From the NCBI RefSeq assembly GCF_038592905.1, contig NZ_CP151943.1, positions 3,794,501 to 3,858,500 on the forward strand: a DNA stretch of 64,000 nt, in the 5' to 3' direction. The translations under genes and the position numbers were made by a program. Below the pieces are notes generated by a model that made no database searches, was not told the origin of the DNA, and was given only the letters and a program-made list of their open reading frames with translations. Below are positions 26,999-35,635 of this stretch, one piece after another. How positions within the stretch are numbered: the stretch's first letter is position 1; every line of letters begins with the position of its first letter. Source of the stretch: Neobacillus sp. FSL H8-0543 (lineage in GTDB: Bacteria > Bacillota > Bacilli > Bacillales > Cytobacillaceae).

Positions 26999-27351
26999 GA
27001 ATGCTCACCTCAATATATATTTTAAACGGATTCTTGTATTATCTATTTTAGATTCAATAGTTACATTTTAACGTACCACTTATCAATTTATACAAGTAAA
27101 CAATGACGATATAGTGAAAACTTGGTTGAAACCATTAAATAATAAGTAGAAATAGATTATAATTTAAATAATTCTATGTAATAACTTGAAAAGTTTACAT
27201 TCTAAAATCATTTGTTCTAAAATCGTCAACAGTTACAATAAAAATTATGTTATAAAGTGTTAAGATAGTGAATATTGTAACAGCCTTTATTATGAATTAT
27301 TGTTATACTTACTATAAATCTAGCAACTTGAAAATAATGGAGTTGATATGA
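26999..27351. other. 353-base fnr/moaA divergent intergenic region
   Basis: This AT-rich region holds the divergent promoters of fnr and moaA. The one distinct structure is a perfect 9-base inverted repeat, GTTACAATA (27232-27240) and TATTGTAAC (27273-27281), 32 bases apart. No good FNR box was found. There is no credible ORF. Confidence 0.6.
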
Positions 27352-28368
27352 ATGGAAAAGACCATTATTAAGGATAAATTTGATCGACCCTTACGTGATT
27401 TAAGAATTTCTGTAATTGATCGTTGTAATTTTCGCTGTCAGTACTGTATGCCCGCAGATCAGTTTGGTGATGACTTTGAATTTCTGCCTAGAAGCGCCCT
27501 GTTGACATATGAAGAAATAGAACGGGTAGCGAAGGTTTTTGTGAGTCTGGGCGTGGAAAAAATCCGTTTAACTGGCGGGGAACCGCTGCTTCGTAAAGAC
27601 TTACCATTGTTAGTGGAAAAGATTTCAAATATTGAGGGTCTAAATGATATTGGGTTAACGACCAACGGGGTATTGCTGCCGAAGTTGGCTCAAAAACTAA
27701 AAGATGCTGGTCTTAAACGTGTTAATGTTAGCCTTGATACCTTAAATGATGAACTGTTCGGCCAAATCAATGGGCGAGGTATTGGGACTAAACCTGTATT
27801 AGATGGAATAGCAGCGGCAAAAAAGGCAGGACTTGGCGTTAAAATCAATATGGTTGTAAAAAAAGGCTTGAATGATTCGGAAATTATCCCAATGGCCGAC
27901 TACTGCAAGAATAATGGCTTAGAGCTCCGTTTTATTGAATATATGGATGTTGGTTCAACGAATGGCTGGAAAATGGATGATGTTATTACGAAGAAACAAA
28001 TTTATATGATGTTAAAAGAGCATTATCAACTTGAAAACCTAGACCCAGCATATTTTGGTGAAGTGGCAAAGCTGTATAATTACAAAGACACAAATGTAAA
28101 TGTAGGATTCATTCCTTCTGTCTCAGAATCCTTTTGTAGCAGCTGTACGCGTTCCCGGCTATCAGCAAATGGTCAAATCTTCACCTGTTTATTTAATGGA
28201 AATGGACATGATATCAGAAACTTCATGAGAAATGGGGCAACTGATGAGGAATTGATTACACGTATCACTTCAATCTGGAACGGAAGAGATGACAGATATT
28301 CAGACGAAAGAACCGAAGAAACAGCAAAAAATCGCAAGAAAATAGAAATGTCCTATATCGGCGGCTAA
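27352..28368 (+). CDS. moaA: GTP 3',8-cyclase MoaA
   Basis: MoaA, a radical SAM enzyme, converts GTP to 3',8-cH2GTP in the first step of molybdopterin synthesis. At 338 residues it is full length, with the N-terminal cluster CNFRCQYC (Cys25, 29, 32), [12 protein letters not shown], a C-terminal cluster with Cys near 262, 265 and 279 ([14 protein letters not shown]), and the conserved terminal Gly-Gly. It lies between fnr and ric in an anaerobic block and presumably supplies Moco for nitrate reductase. The start is the ATG at 27352, with GGAG 10 bases upstream. Confidence 0.96.
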   Translation: MEKTIIKDKFDRPLRDLRISVIDRCNFRCQYCMPADQFGDDFEFLPRSALLTYEEIERVAKVFVSLGVEKIRLTGGEPLLRKDLPLLVEKISNIEGLNDIGLTTNGVLLPKLAQKLKDAGLKRVNVSLDTLNDELFGQINGRGIGTKPVLDGIAAAKKAGLGVKINMVVKKGLNDSEIIPMADYCKNNGLELRFIEYMDVGSTNGWKMDDVITKKQIYMMLKEHYQLENLDPAYFGEVAKLYNYKDTNVNVGFIPSVSESFCSSCTRSRLSANGQIFTCLFNGNGHDIRNFMRNGATDEELITRITSIWNGRDDRYSDERTEETAKNRKKIEMSYIGG

Positions 28369-28395
28369 CCCTCTTTCAGAAAGAGGGTTTTTTTA
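28368..28395 (+). terminator. moaA terminator
   Basis: The stem CCCTCTTTC / GAAAGAGGG overlaps the moaA stop region and is followed by eight T residues. Confidence 0.92.
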
Positions 28396-28412
28396 TAGAT
28401 TATTTTTGTGTG

Positions 28413-28738
28413 GCATATGCTCAGTGAAGGACAGCTCTGTCTGAAAAACGAGGGAAGATGTCCTTCATAAGCTCGATGAAGGCCAACTCCATTCGAAAAA
28501 CGAGGGAAGATGTCTTTCATAAGCTCGATGAAGGCCAACTCCGTTCGAAAAACGAGGGAAGATGTCCTTCATAAGCTCGATGAAGGCCAACTCCGTTCGA
28601 AAAACGGGGGAAGATGTCCTTCATAAGCTCGATGAAGGCCAACTCCGTTCGAAAAACGGGGGAAGATGTCCTTCATAAGCTCGATGAAGGCCAACTCCAT
28701 TCGAAAAACCAAACAAGATGTCCTTCATAAGGTCAAGG
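28413..28738. repeat. 52-bp tandem array of palindromic units (about six copies)
   Basis: Units of 52 bases recur with junction loops at 28469, 28521, 28573, 28625 and 28677, plus diverged end copies. Each junction forms CCTTCAT-aagctcg-ATGAAGG (7-bp arms, 7-nt loop), followed by a 31-base linker containing CGAAAAACG. Unit length and layout equal those of the array at 12571-12954 although the sequence differs. The array occupies the gap between the convergent moaA and ric genes and has no unique spacers. Confidence 0.93.
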
Positions 28739-28740
28739 CA

Positions 28741-28766
28741 GCCTGTAGCGGAAATCAATATCCAAG
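28741..28766 (+). repeat. Fragment resembling the tail of the GC-rich repeat family
   Basis: TGTAGCGGAAATCAATATCC next to the tandem array contains AGCGGAAATCAA, identical to the right end of the GC-rich element at 18223-18355. It looks like a truncated copy. Confidence 0.45.
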
Positions 28767-28784
28767 TTAAGTTCAACACAACCA

Positions 28785-28814
28785 TAAAAAAAGAAGCTGT
28801 TGCCAGCTTCTTGA
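28785..28814 (-). terminator. ric terminator
   Basis: On the minus strand AAGAAGCTGG-caac-AGCTTCTT is followed by a T run. Confidence 0.85.
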
Positions 28815-28819
28815 TCGTC

Positions 28820-29518
28820 CTACATATATCTAGGGAATAAAATATTATTTTCAAAATGAACATGCATGAAAGTTAAGCCTTCTAAATCTTCTAACCGCTT
28901 ATAAACTAAACGGTACGTACCACAAGCATCTAAAGGAAGGGTAAAATCAGAAGTAACCTCACGGATTTGTCTTAAAATTTCACCAGCATGATCATGTTCT
29001 TTTTCAAGCTCGATAATCATGTTGATGGCTTCTTCACGATTTTCAACCGTACCATCTGCTAATTGCTTAATAGTCGGGAAAACAACCTCTTCTTCTTTAG
29101 CCATATGTTCCATTAATTCCTTTTTGAATTCGTAGAAAAGCTCATAAACCTTTACCAGTTCCGGGTGATTGTCGCCGTGAACGCGTGAAACTTTTGTAAC
29201 ATAGGGGCTAAGATTTGTTAATTCTTCTTCAGAGACACGGTGGTAATTAGTAATAACATGATCAATGATTGTATTTGAATCTGATTTAGTCCATACGTCC
29301 AAGTCCGTTTTAGAAGAAGTGCTTTTTTCAAGTACGACATTCAATTCTGTTAATAAATTGTCCATATTAAGTCCGCCTTGTGCAACAGCTTCTGATAATG
29401 GAATATTGCCGCCACAGCAAAAGTCAATTCGCATTTTTTTAAAAACATCGGCAGTCTTTGGTAATTCATTTACAATATCTTTAACTAATGTATTTGGTGT
29501 AATTGAGAAAGTCGTCAT
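28820..29518 (-). CDS. ric: Iron-sulfur cluster repair di-iron protein (Ric/ScdA)
   Basis: This 232-residue protein has an N-terminal DUF542 domain (ADVFKKMRIDFCCGGNIPLS, Cys34-Cys35) and a C-terminal hemerythrin-like domain with His/Glu ligands spread over HVITNYHRVSEE, HGDNHPE, HMAKEEEVVFP, EHDHAGEI and FMHVHFENN. The family (YtfE, ScdA) repairs iron-sulfur and di-iron centres damaged by nitric oxide or peroxide. A FNR-type promoter precedes it, so production during nitrate/nitrite respiration is likely. Confidence 0.95.
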   Translation of the reverse strand: MTTFSITPNTLVKDIVNELPKTADVFKKMRIDFCCGGNIPLSEAVAQGGLNMDNLLTELNVVLEKSTSSKTDLDVWTKSDSNTIIDHVITNYHRVSEEELTNLSPYVTKVSRVHGDNHPELVKVYELFYEFKKELMEHMAKEEEVVFPTIKQLADGTVENREEAINMIIELEKEHDHAGEILRQIREVTSDFTLPLDACGTYRLVYKRLEDLEGLTFMHVHFENNILFPRYM

Positions 29519-29563
29519 AATAAAATCCTCCTTTAATTTGTAAGGCAGTTAGTTTCTAACATA

Positions 29564-29606
29564 AGCATAATAGATTCTCAAAAATTATTAGGTGACCTGA
29601 ATCACA
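29564..29606 (-). promoter_or_regulatory. FNR-type promoter of ric
   Basis: On the minus strand TGTGA-TTCAGG-TCACC (29606-29591) matches the FNR box with one mismatch. TATGCT (29569-29564) lies at the same distance from the box as the -10 elements of the other two FNR promoters in this window. An alternative -10, TATTAT, overlaps at 29572-29567. Confidence 0.65.
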
Positions 29607-29672
29607 CATATCAAATGTTTTGAAAAAAATCAATTTGCTTAATTTGTGATATTTGATATGTTAGTGTGAATT
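29600..29672. repeat. Long inverted repeat in the ric/moeA divergent promoter region
   Basis: AATCACACATATCAAAT (29600-29616) is complementary to ATTTGATATGT-ta-GTGTGAATT (29651-29672), allowing a 2-base bulge and one mismatch. The left arm overlaps the FNR box of ric and the right arm lies just upstream of a TATAAT element (29682) facing moeA. It may be a paired operator serving both genes. Confidence 0.6.
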
Positions 29673-29743
29673 CGTTAGGCTTATAATGATAAGAGAGTGA
29701 TATTAGTAAAATCTAGAAGTGTGCAGGCAGGAGCTGAAGTAGT

Positions 29744-31009
29744 GTGATAGTAAGAAGAAAGCCCATTCCAATTGGGGATGCAGTCAAAAAAATAATGGAA
29801 TATCAACTAAATGGAACAACGGAATATGTTTCGATAGATGAAAGCTTTGGACGATTTTTATCAGAAGATTTAATTGCAACAAGTGATGTACCTCATTTTG
29901 ACAGGGCTCCTTATGATGGATTTGCTGTTAGGGCAATTGATACATATAAAGCATCACAAAAAAATCCAGTAGAATTTAAAGTAGTTGATCATATTGGTGC
30001 AGGCTTGACATCCTCAAAGTTCATTAAGGAATATGAGGCAGTAAGAATAATGACAGGCGCGATGATGCCAGTGGGAACTGATGCTGTTGTTATGTTTGAA
30101 TTGGCAAATGCGTTTGACAGAGACGACATCCCGTATATGTCTATTAAAAGAAGTTTTAAGACAGGGGATAATGTATCCTATCGCGGGGAAGACGCAAAAG
30201 AAGGCGAGGTCCTTGTTAAAAAAGGGGTTTTGATCAATCCTGGTATACTAGCGATGCTGGCTACATTTGGTTATAAAAACGTCCCAGTTGCTAAAAAACC
30301 GATCATCGGATTATTTGCAACGGGTACCGAATTATTAGATGTGGAGGAAGAATTAGTTCCGGGAAAGATACGGAATAGTAATTCACATATGATTTCCGCA
30401 CAGATCCTCCGGACAGGAGCGAATGTTGAATATTTAGGAAAACTGCCAGATGATTTTGATACATGTTTTGAGGCTGTGAAAAATGCTTTAGATAAAGTGG
30501 ATTTGCTTATTACGACTGGAGGAGTTTCTGTTGGAGACTTTGATTACCTCCCTGCTATTTATGAAAAACTTGGTGCAGAAGTTTTGTTTAATAAGGTAGC
30601 GATGAGGCCAGGAAGTGTAACGACAGTCGCACAACTAAATGGAAAGCTGCTATTTGGTCTTTCAGGCAACCCATCTGCTTGCTATGTCGGATTCGAACTA
30701 TTTGCACGTCCTATCATTCGCAAGCTTTTATTTTCTGATAAAGCACATTTACGCAGTGAAAAAGCACAGTTAGAAGTGGATTTCTTAAAGGCAAATCCCT
30801 TTACAAGGTTTGTGCGGAGTTCGGTCTCAATTAAGGATGGCATGCTTATGGCAGCACCTAGCGGTTTAGATAAATCAAATATCATTATGAGTCTTGCGGG
30901 TGCCAATTCATTAATGATCCTGCCTGGGGGAACAAGGGGCTTTGAAGCGGGTTGTATTGTTGATGTTTTACTGCTTGAGGATCAAGATGGCAGTGAATGG
31001 CCTTGGTAA
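29744..31009 (+). CDS. moeA: Molybdopterin molybdotransferase MoeA
   Basis: This 421-residue MoeA inserts molybdate into adenylylated molybdopterin. Recognisable motifs are DVPHFDRAPYDGFAVRA near the N-terminus, RIMTGAMMPVGTDAVVMFE, the MogA-like TTGGVSVGDFDYLP, and FGLSGNPSACYVGFE. It starts at GTG 29744 behind GCAGGAGC. The 3' end overlaps mobB by 13 bases in another frame. Together with moaA and mobB it forms a Moco set beside fnr. Confidence 0.95.
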   Translation: MIVRRKPIPIGDAVKKIMEYQLNGTTEYVSIDESFGRFLSEDLIATSDVPHFDRAPYDGFAVRAIDTYKASQKNPVEFKVVDHIGAGLTSSKFIKEYEAVRIMTGAMMPVGTDAVVMFELANAFDRDDIPYMSIKRSFKTGDNVSYRGEDAKEGEVLVKKGVLINPGILAMLATFGYKNVPVAKKPIIGLFATGTELLDVEEELVPGKIRNSNSHMISAQILRTGANVEYLGKLPDDFDTCFEAVKNALDKVDLLITTGGVSVGDFDYLPAIYEKLGAEVLFNKVAMRPGSVTTVAQLNGKLLFGLSGNPSACYVGFELFARPIIRKLLFSDKAHLRSEKAQLEVDFLKANPFTRFVRSSVSIKDGMLMAAPSGLDKSNIIMSLAGANSLMILPGGTRGFEAGCIVDVLLLEDQDGSEWPW

Positions 31010-31539
31010 AGCCGGTTATTTTCCAAGTGGTAGGCTATCAGAATAGCGGGAAAACCACTTTTTTAATCAATTTAATTCAAGCGCTAACCAAAGAAGGAAT
31101 AAAAGCGGTCACTATTAAGCATCATGGGCATGGCGGGAAACCTGAAAGTGAACGAGGTAAGGATTCAGATCGGCACCTTGAAGCAGGTGCGCTGGCGGCT
31201 CTTGTAGAAGGCGATGGCAGGCTGATTTTAACAGCAGAGGATTCTAATTGGGGTCTTGAAGAACAAATTAGGTTAATGGAATTTTTCCAAGCTGAAGTGA
31301 TTTTAATTGAAGGTCATAAACTGGAACTCTACCCAAAGCTGCTTATACTCAGAAATAAGGCTGATTTATCCCTAATTGAGAAAGTAGACAATATTAACTG
31401 GATTATCTATTGGGAAGATAGCATACGGGAAAGCATCCAATTGGGAATACCCTCTTTTCATATTGAAGATAAAGCATCCATTCAGTTGATTTCACAAACA
31501 ATAAAAAAATATGTTCAAAATATTGATGATAAATGTTAA
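30997..31539 (+). CDS. mobB: Molybdopterin-guanine dinucleotide biosynthesis protein MobB
   Basis: This 180-residue P-loop GTPase has FQVVGYQNSGKTTFLINLIQ (Walker A, residues 13-21) and HHGHGGKPESERGKDSDRH, typical of MobB, the accessory protein for MGD cofactor synthesis used by nitrate reductase. It begins inside the end of moeA (13-base overlap), so expression is coupled. Confidence 0.93.
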   Translation: MALVKPVIFQVVGYQNSGKTTFLINLIQALTKEGIKAVTIKHHGHGGKPESERGKDSDRHLEAGALAALVEGDGRLILTAEDSNWGLEEQIRLMEFFQAEVILIEGHKLELYPKLLILRNKADLSLIEKVDNINWIIYWEDSIRESIQLGIPSFHIEDKASIQLISQTIKKYVQNIDDKC

Positions 31540-31794
31540 TGGATTTGTCAAAAATATTCCTTTTTTACTGACAATTTTGTGCCCTTAAGATATAATTAGT
31601 TTTGGGGATTATATGTTTGTACATTTTATAGCATGGAAAGAGTAAAAGGAAATGCTTTTTTCCTTATTTAAAACGAGTTTGGGGATTAAATTCGGTCATT
31701 TAAATTAGGTTAGAGGTATTTCTCTTTTCTCTGTAGTAGTAAAAGTGACAAATTGGTTAGAAGGTATTTGACCTTCTTTTTTATTTGCCTTTTT

Positions 31795-31844
31795 TGTGAT
31801 TTGTTTCACTTACCATTCTTTTTTGCTCCTTTATATTTAAGTTA
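31795..31844 (+). promoter_or_regulatory. FNR-activated promoter of ywiC
   Basis: TGTGA-TTTGTT-TCACT (31795-31810) is a FNR box with one mismatch. The -10 TATATT is at 31832-31837, which puts a start near 31844 and the box centre at about -41.5, the same geometry as at 25037. The rest of the 328-base gap after mobB (31540-31867) is AT-rich and has no gene. Confidence 0.78.
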
Positions 31845-31867
31845 TGAAGGTAAAAGGAGTGGAAGAA

Positions 31868-32593
31868 ATGAAGTTATTTTTACCGAAACAACATGGTGCT
31901 TGGGCAATGACGATCATTCCCTTTTGGCTGGGTGTAATAAATGGCGGTTTTATGTGGCAGCATATTCCATTTTTTATTGGCTGGCTTTTATTGTATTTAG
32001 CCACATACCCAATGCTCCTGTTATTTAAAAGGAAAAAGATTTCTTTTTATGCTAAATGGACAGCAATTTATATGATACCAGCATTGATATTTTTGCTAGT
32101 ACCGCTTGTTACAATGCCTTCCATTATTTATTTTGGTTTACTAATGATTCCGTTTTTTATCATAAATGCATATTATACATCTCAAAATAAAGACCGTGCG
32201 CTTATGAATGATTTTAGTGCCATAGTTGCCTTTTCAATAGCAGGTCTTGCAAGCAGCTATTTAGGACAAGGACAGGTCACAGCAGGAGCCATTCTTGTCT
32301 TTAGTGTTTCGATATTCTTTTTTGTTGGATGTACATTTTATGTAAAGACGATGATTAGGGAAAAAAGGAATCTTACATTCAAGTGGATTTCATGGGTTTA
32401 CCATATCCTATTGCTAGTTTGCGGGGTAATCTTTGGTTATTGGATTGTCGCAATCGCTTATATTCCTAGCCTGGTAAGAGCAATGGTGTTTTATGGTAAG
32501 CAGTTATCTCCAATGAAAATCGGGATATATGAAATCGTAAATTCAGCCATATTCTTCCTGGTAATGGTCATTCAACTAATCATATTAAATTAA
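31868..32593 (+). CDS. ywiC: YwiC-like membrane protein
   Basis: This 241-residue protein with about seven hydrophobic helices opens MKLFLPKQHGAWAMTIIPFW, the conserved start of the YwiC family. In B. subtilis ywiC lies beside narK-fnr and narGHJI, and here it again follows fnr-linked genes under a FNR box. The function is unknown. The ATG at 31868 is chosen because AAAGGAG sits 8 bases upstream; an in-frame ATG at 31844 coincides with the predicted transcription start. Confidence 0.87.
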   Translation: MKLFLPKQHGAWAMTIIPFWLGVINGGFMWQHIPFFIGWLLLYLATYPMLLLFKRKKISFYAKWTAIYMIPALIFLLVPLVTMPSIIYFGLLMIPFFIINAYYTSQNKDRALMNDFSAIVAFSIAGLASSYLGQGQVTAGAILVFSVSIFFFVGCTFYVKTMIREKRNLTFKWISWVYHILLLVCGVIFGYWIVAIAYIPSLVRAMVFYGKQLSPMKIGIYEIVNSAIFFLVMVIQLIILN

Positions 32594-32640
32594 AACATCG
32601 TTATAAAATCAACAATAGATTCACAATCTCATTCACATCA

Positions 32641-32679
32641 AAAAGGCTTAGAGAAAAATTTTCTCTAAGCCTTTTTTTT
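32641..32679 (+). terminator. ywiC terminator
   Basis: The stem AAAAAGGCTTAGAGAAAA / TTTTCTCTAAGCCTTTTT is followed by further T residues. Confidence 0.93.
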
Positions 32680-32848
32680 ACGAAAAAAGACGATATAGGA
32701 TTTATCCAGCAGGTAGCAGTCAGTTAGATCCTCATCTCAAAATTTTTTAACTGGCAATTATATTTTTATTACCCGTAAATTATTTAACTAAAAGAGGGCA
32801 AAAATAGTAAATAGATAATTTTAATTGAATAATCAGGAGGTTTTCGTC

Positions 32849-34270
32849 GTGGAAACAAGTTATAAAGGCACCGATAAAATGATCATAGGAATTGTGTTTG
32901 GTGTTATTACATTCTGGCTATTTGCACAAGCAATGGTCAATGTGGTTCCTGCTGTTCAAAAAGATTTAGGTATTTCACTTGGAACCGTGAACATCGCCAT
33001 TAGTTTATCGGCCTTGTTCTCAGGAATGTTTATCGTTGCTGCAGGTGGACTTGCAGATAAAATTGGGCGTAAGAAGATTGCTAATATTGGATTTATTTTA
33101 AGTATTATCGGTTCACTTTGCCTCGTTTTAACTCAAGGGTCTGCATTGCTCATTATTGGACGAGTCCTTCAAGGGCTTTCAGCTGCATTTATTATGCCCT
33201 CAACCATTGCCTTAATGAAAGCATATTTCGAAGGGAAAGATCGCCAGCGTGCACTAAGTTTCTGGTCCATCGGTTCTTGGGGCGGGTCAGGGGTTGCCTC
33301 TTTTGCCGGCGGTGCAATCGCAACATATTTAGGGTGGAGATGGATTTTTATCTTTTCTATCATCTTCGCCCTTATTGGTATGTTTCTACTGAAAGACACG
33401 CCAGAAAGTAAACAAAAATCTACAGGTGCTTTTAAATTTGATTACGCTGGCTTAGGTATTTTTGTCATCACAATGCTTGCTTTGAATGTATTTATTACTT
33501 ATGGAGCAGATTTGGGATGGACAAGCCCGCTTACAATTGGCCTATTGGTTGTCACAATTATCGGTTTGATTGTTTTCATCAAAGTTGAGAAAAGCAAAAA
33601 AATTGTACTGATTGACTTTGCTGTATTTAAAAATAAGCCTTATACGGGTGCGACTGTTTCCAATTTTTTGCTAAATGCGATTGCTGGTACACTAGTTGTA
33701 GCCAATACGTATGTACAAGTAGGTCGTGGATTTACTTCCTTCCAAGCAGGTATGTTATCACTTGGTTATTTAGTAGTTGTGCTTGCGATGATTCGTGTCG
33801 GAGAGAAAATATTACAAAAAGTAGGCGCAAAATTACCAATGGTCTGGGGTGCTCTGATCACAACGATTGGTGTGGCAATGATGGGCTTAACCTTCTTACC
33901 AGACTTTACTTATACAGTTGCTGTCTTCAGTGGATTTGTACTATTTGGGCTTGGACTTGGACTTTATGCAACCCCATCAACAGATACATCTGTATCAAAT
34001 GCACCTGCTGACAAAGTCGGTGAAGCAGCTGGGGTTTATAAAATGGCAAGCTCACTTGGCAGTGCATTCGGTGTCGCGATTTCAGCAACGGTTTACGGTG
34101 CAATTGCAGCAAATGGAAATCTTGAAACAGCGGCTTCAGCAGGAATTATCGTAAACGTTATATTCGGTATCCTTTCAATAGTATCGATTATCTTTATGGT
34201 TCCAAGTGATGCCGGTAAAACATCTAATTCTCCTGAAAGATCACCAGCTGGAAACCCTGTTGTAGAATAA
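32849..34270 (+). CDS. MFS transporter, DHA2-type
   Basis: This 473-residue protein has about 14 hydrophobic helices. MFS motif A is GGLADKIGRKKI (between TM2 and TM3), and RVLQGLSAAFIMPSTIALMK is the motif B/C-type helix of drug:H+ antiporters. The GTG at 32849 follows AATCAGGAGG; an upstream TTG at 32825 would place the site inside the coding region. The two following genes encode M20 amidohydrolases, so the transporter may import or export their substrate or product. That is inferred from adjacency and from the finding that a piece of this gene was duplicated with them. There is no FNR box upstream. Confidence 0.88.
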   Translation: METSYKGTDKMIIGIVFGVITFWLFAQAMVNVVPAVQKDLGISLGTVNIAISLSALFSGMFIVAAGGLADKIGRKKIANIGFILSIIGSLCLVLTQGSALLIIGRVLQGLSAAFIMPSTIALMKAYFEGKDRQRALSFWSIGSWGGSGVASFAGGAIATYLGWRWIFIFSIIFALIGMFLLKDTPESKQKSTGAFKFDYAGLGIFVITMLALNVFITYGADLGWTSPLTIGLLVVTIIGLIVFIKVEKSKKIVLIDFAVFKNKPYTGATVSNFLLNAIAGTLVVANTYVQVGRGFTSFQAGMLSLGYLVVVLAMIRVGEKILQKVGAKLPMVWGALITTIGVAMMGLTFLPDFTYTVAVFSGFVLFGLGLGLYATPSTDTSVSNAPADKVGEAAGVYKMASSLGSAFGVAISATVYGAIAANGNLETAASAGIIVNVIFGILSIVSIIFMVPSDAGKTSNSPERSPAGNPVVE

Positions 34271-34336
34271 ATAGCAGTTGGAAATGTAAAACGCGACATT
34301 TAGTGATGATTTGAAAAATATGGAAATGGTGACAAG

Positions 34337-35521
34337 ATGATGAGAAGTAAACTAATGGAAATGTTAGAATCTCGTAAGGTTGAAATGATTGAAATTCGCA
34401 GATATCTACACGAAAATCCTGAGCTTTCTTTTAAAGAAGAAAAGACAGCTCAATATATAATTGATTTTTATAAAGGTAAGGACGTAGAAGTTCAATCGAA
34501 TGTAGGTAATGGATACGGAATTATCGTGACAATTAAAGGTGGAAAACCAGGAAAAAACATTGGGTTGCGCGCTGATTTTGATGCGCTTCCAATCGTCGAA
34601 GAAACGGATGTACCCTTTAAATCAAAAAATGAAGGCGTTATGCATGGGTGTGGACATGATGGACATACAGCATACTTATTAGTTCTTGCTGGCTGTCTGA
34701 TCCAATTAAAATCTGAGATTGCTGGTACCATCAAAATTATTCATCAGCATGCAGAAGAGGCACCGCCAGGGGGTGCAAAAAGTATTGTTGAATCCGGGGT
34801 CCTAGATGGCTTAGATGCTATTTTTGGCATCCACTTATTCCCTATTAAGCCAGCCGGTTATATAGGATACCGAAGTGGTTATGCAATGGCCGGAAGAACC
34901 TATTTCAACCTGAAGATTCAAGGAGTTGGCGGCCACGGCTCTTCTCCTCATCTGGCAAATGATTCAATTGTCGCAGGTGCGCATTTTATCACAGCTGTCC
35001 AAACCGTCATCAGTCGTCGGTTAAATCCATTTGAGGTTGGGGTTATAACTATTGGTTCCTTCGATGGAAAAGGAACTTTCAATGTAATTAAAGACAGCGT
35101 CGAACTTGAAGGTGATGTTCGCTACATGACCGTTGAAACTCAACAATTGATTGAAAAAGAAGTTCACCGTATTGTAAGAGGGATCGAAGCAGAGTTTGGG
35201 GTTAGCTGCGAGCTGACATATACTGCAGATTATCCACCTTTGTATAATGATCCAAAAATAACAGCAGACGTCAAAGCCTCTCTTGAAAGTATGAACGATC
35301 CTGATATCAAGGAAATCTTTGAAGGTCCAATGCTCTCGGGCTCAGAAGACTTTGCCTATTATCTAGAAAAAATTCCTGGGTGTTTCTTTTACATTGGATG
35401 TAGTCCTAAAGGAGTAGAAAAACCTTATTTTAATCATCATCCCAAATTTGATATCGATGAAGATGCACTTCTGATAGCGGCAAAATCAGTTGGACAAGTT
35501 GTCTGCAATTTTTCTGAATAA
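34337..35521 (+). CDS. M20 family amidohydrolase (copy 1)
   Basis: This 394-residue zinc amidohydrolase of the M20D/AbgA-HipO type contains the metal motifs HGCGHDGHTAYL, HQHAEEAPPGG and a late SGSEDFAYYL, with a dimerisation domain between (GVGGHGSSPHLANDSIVAGA). Family members remove N-acyl groups from amino acids or similar conjugates. The substrate is unknown. It follows the MFS gene by 66 bases. The second copy begins 115 bases after its stop. Confidence 0.92.
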   Translation: MMRSKLMEMLESRKVEMIEIRRYLHENPELSFKEEKTAQYIIDFYKGKDVEVQSNVGNGYGIIVTIKGGKPGKNIGLRADFDALPIVEETDVPFKSKNEGVMHGCGHDGHTAYLLVLAGCLIQLKSEIAGTIKIIHQHAEEAPPGGAKSIVESGVLDGLDAIFGIHLFPIKPAGYIGYRSGYAMAGRTYFNLKIQGVGGHGSSPHLANDSIVAGAHFITAVQTVISRRLNPFEVGVITIGSFDGKGTFNVIKDSVELEGDVRYMTVETQQLIEKEVHRIVRGIEAEFGVSCELTYTADYPPLYNDPKITADVKASLESMNDPDIKEIFEGPMLSGSEDFAYYLEKIPGCFFYIGCSPKGVEKPYFNHHPKFDIDEDALLIAAKSVGQVVCNFSE

Positions 35522-35539
35522 AAATCATAACCACCTTTC

Positions 35540-35615
35540 ACGGTTTACGGTACAATCGCAGCAAATGAAAATCTTGAATCAGCGGCTTCAATCGGTATTA
35601 TCGTAACGTTATACT
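35540..35615 (+). pseudogene. Remnant of a second MFS transporter copy
   Basis: This intergenic stretch aligns without gaps over most of its length to the 3' region of the MFS gene (34089-34164). Shared blocks include GGTTTACGGT, GCAGCAAATG, AAATCTTGAA and CAGCGGCTTCA. By eye about 85% of bases match, and a one-base deletion (GTAACG for GTAAACG) breaks the frame. It indicates that the transporter and amidohydrolase genes were duplicated together and the second transporter copy was then lost. Confidence 0.85.
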
Positions 35616-35635
35616 CAAAATGAAGGGATGAAGAG

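Noticed and set aside
28413..28738. Possible CRISPR array
   Set aside because: Same reason: contiguous repeats, with internal palindromes and no spacers.
28621..28863. 80-codon minus-strand ORF
   Set aside because: It crosses the ric terminator and tandem array and overlaps ric; composition is not coding-like.
32849..34270. NarK-type nitrate transporter
   Set aside because: The motifs are of the 14-helix DHA2 drug:proton class, and there is no FNR box; only the neighbourhood suggested nitrate.
35540..35615. Leader or attenuator of the second M20 gene
   Set aside because: The sequence is explained by homology to the MFS 3' end rather than by RNA structure.
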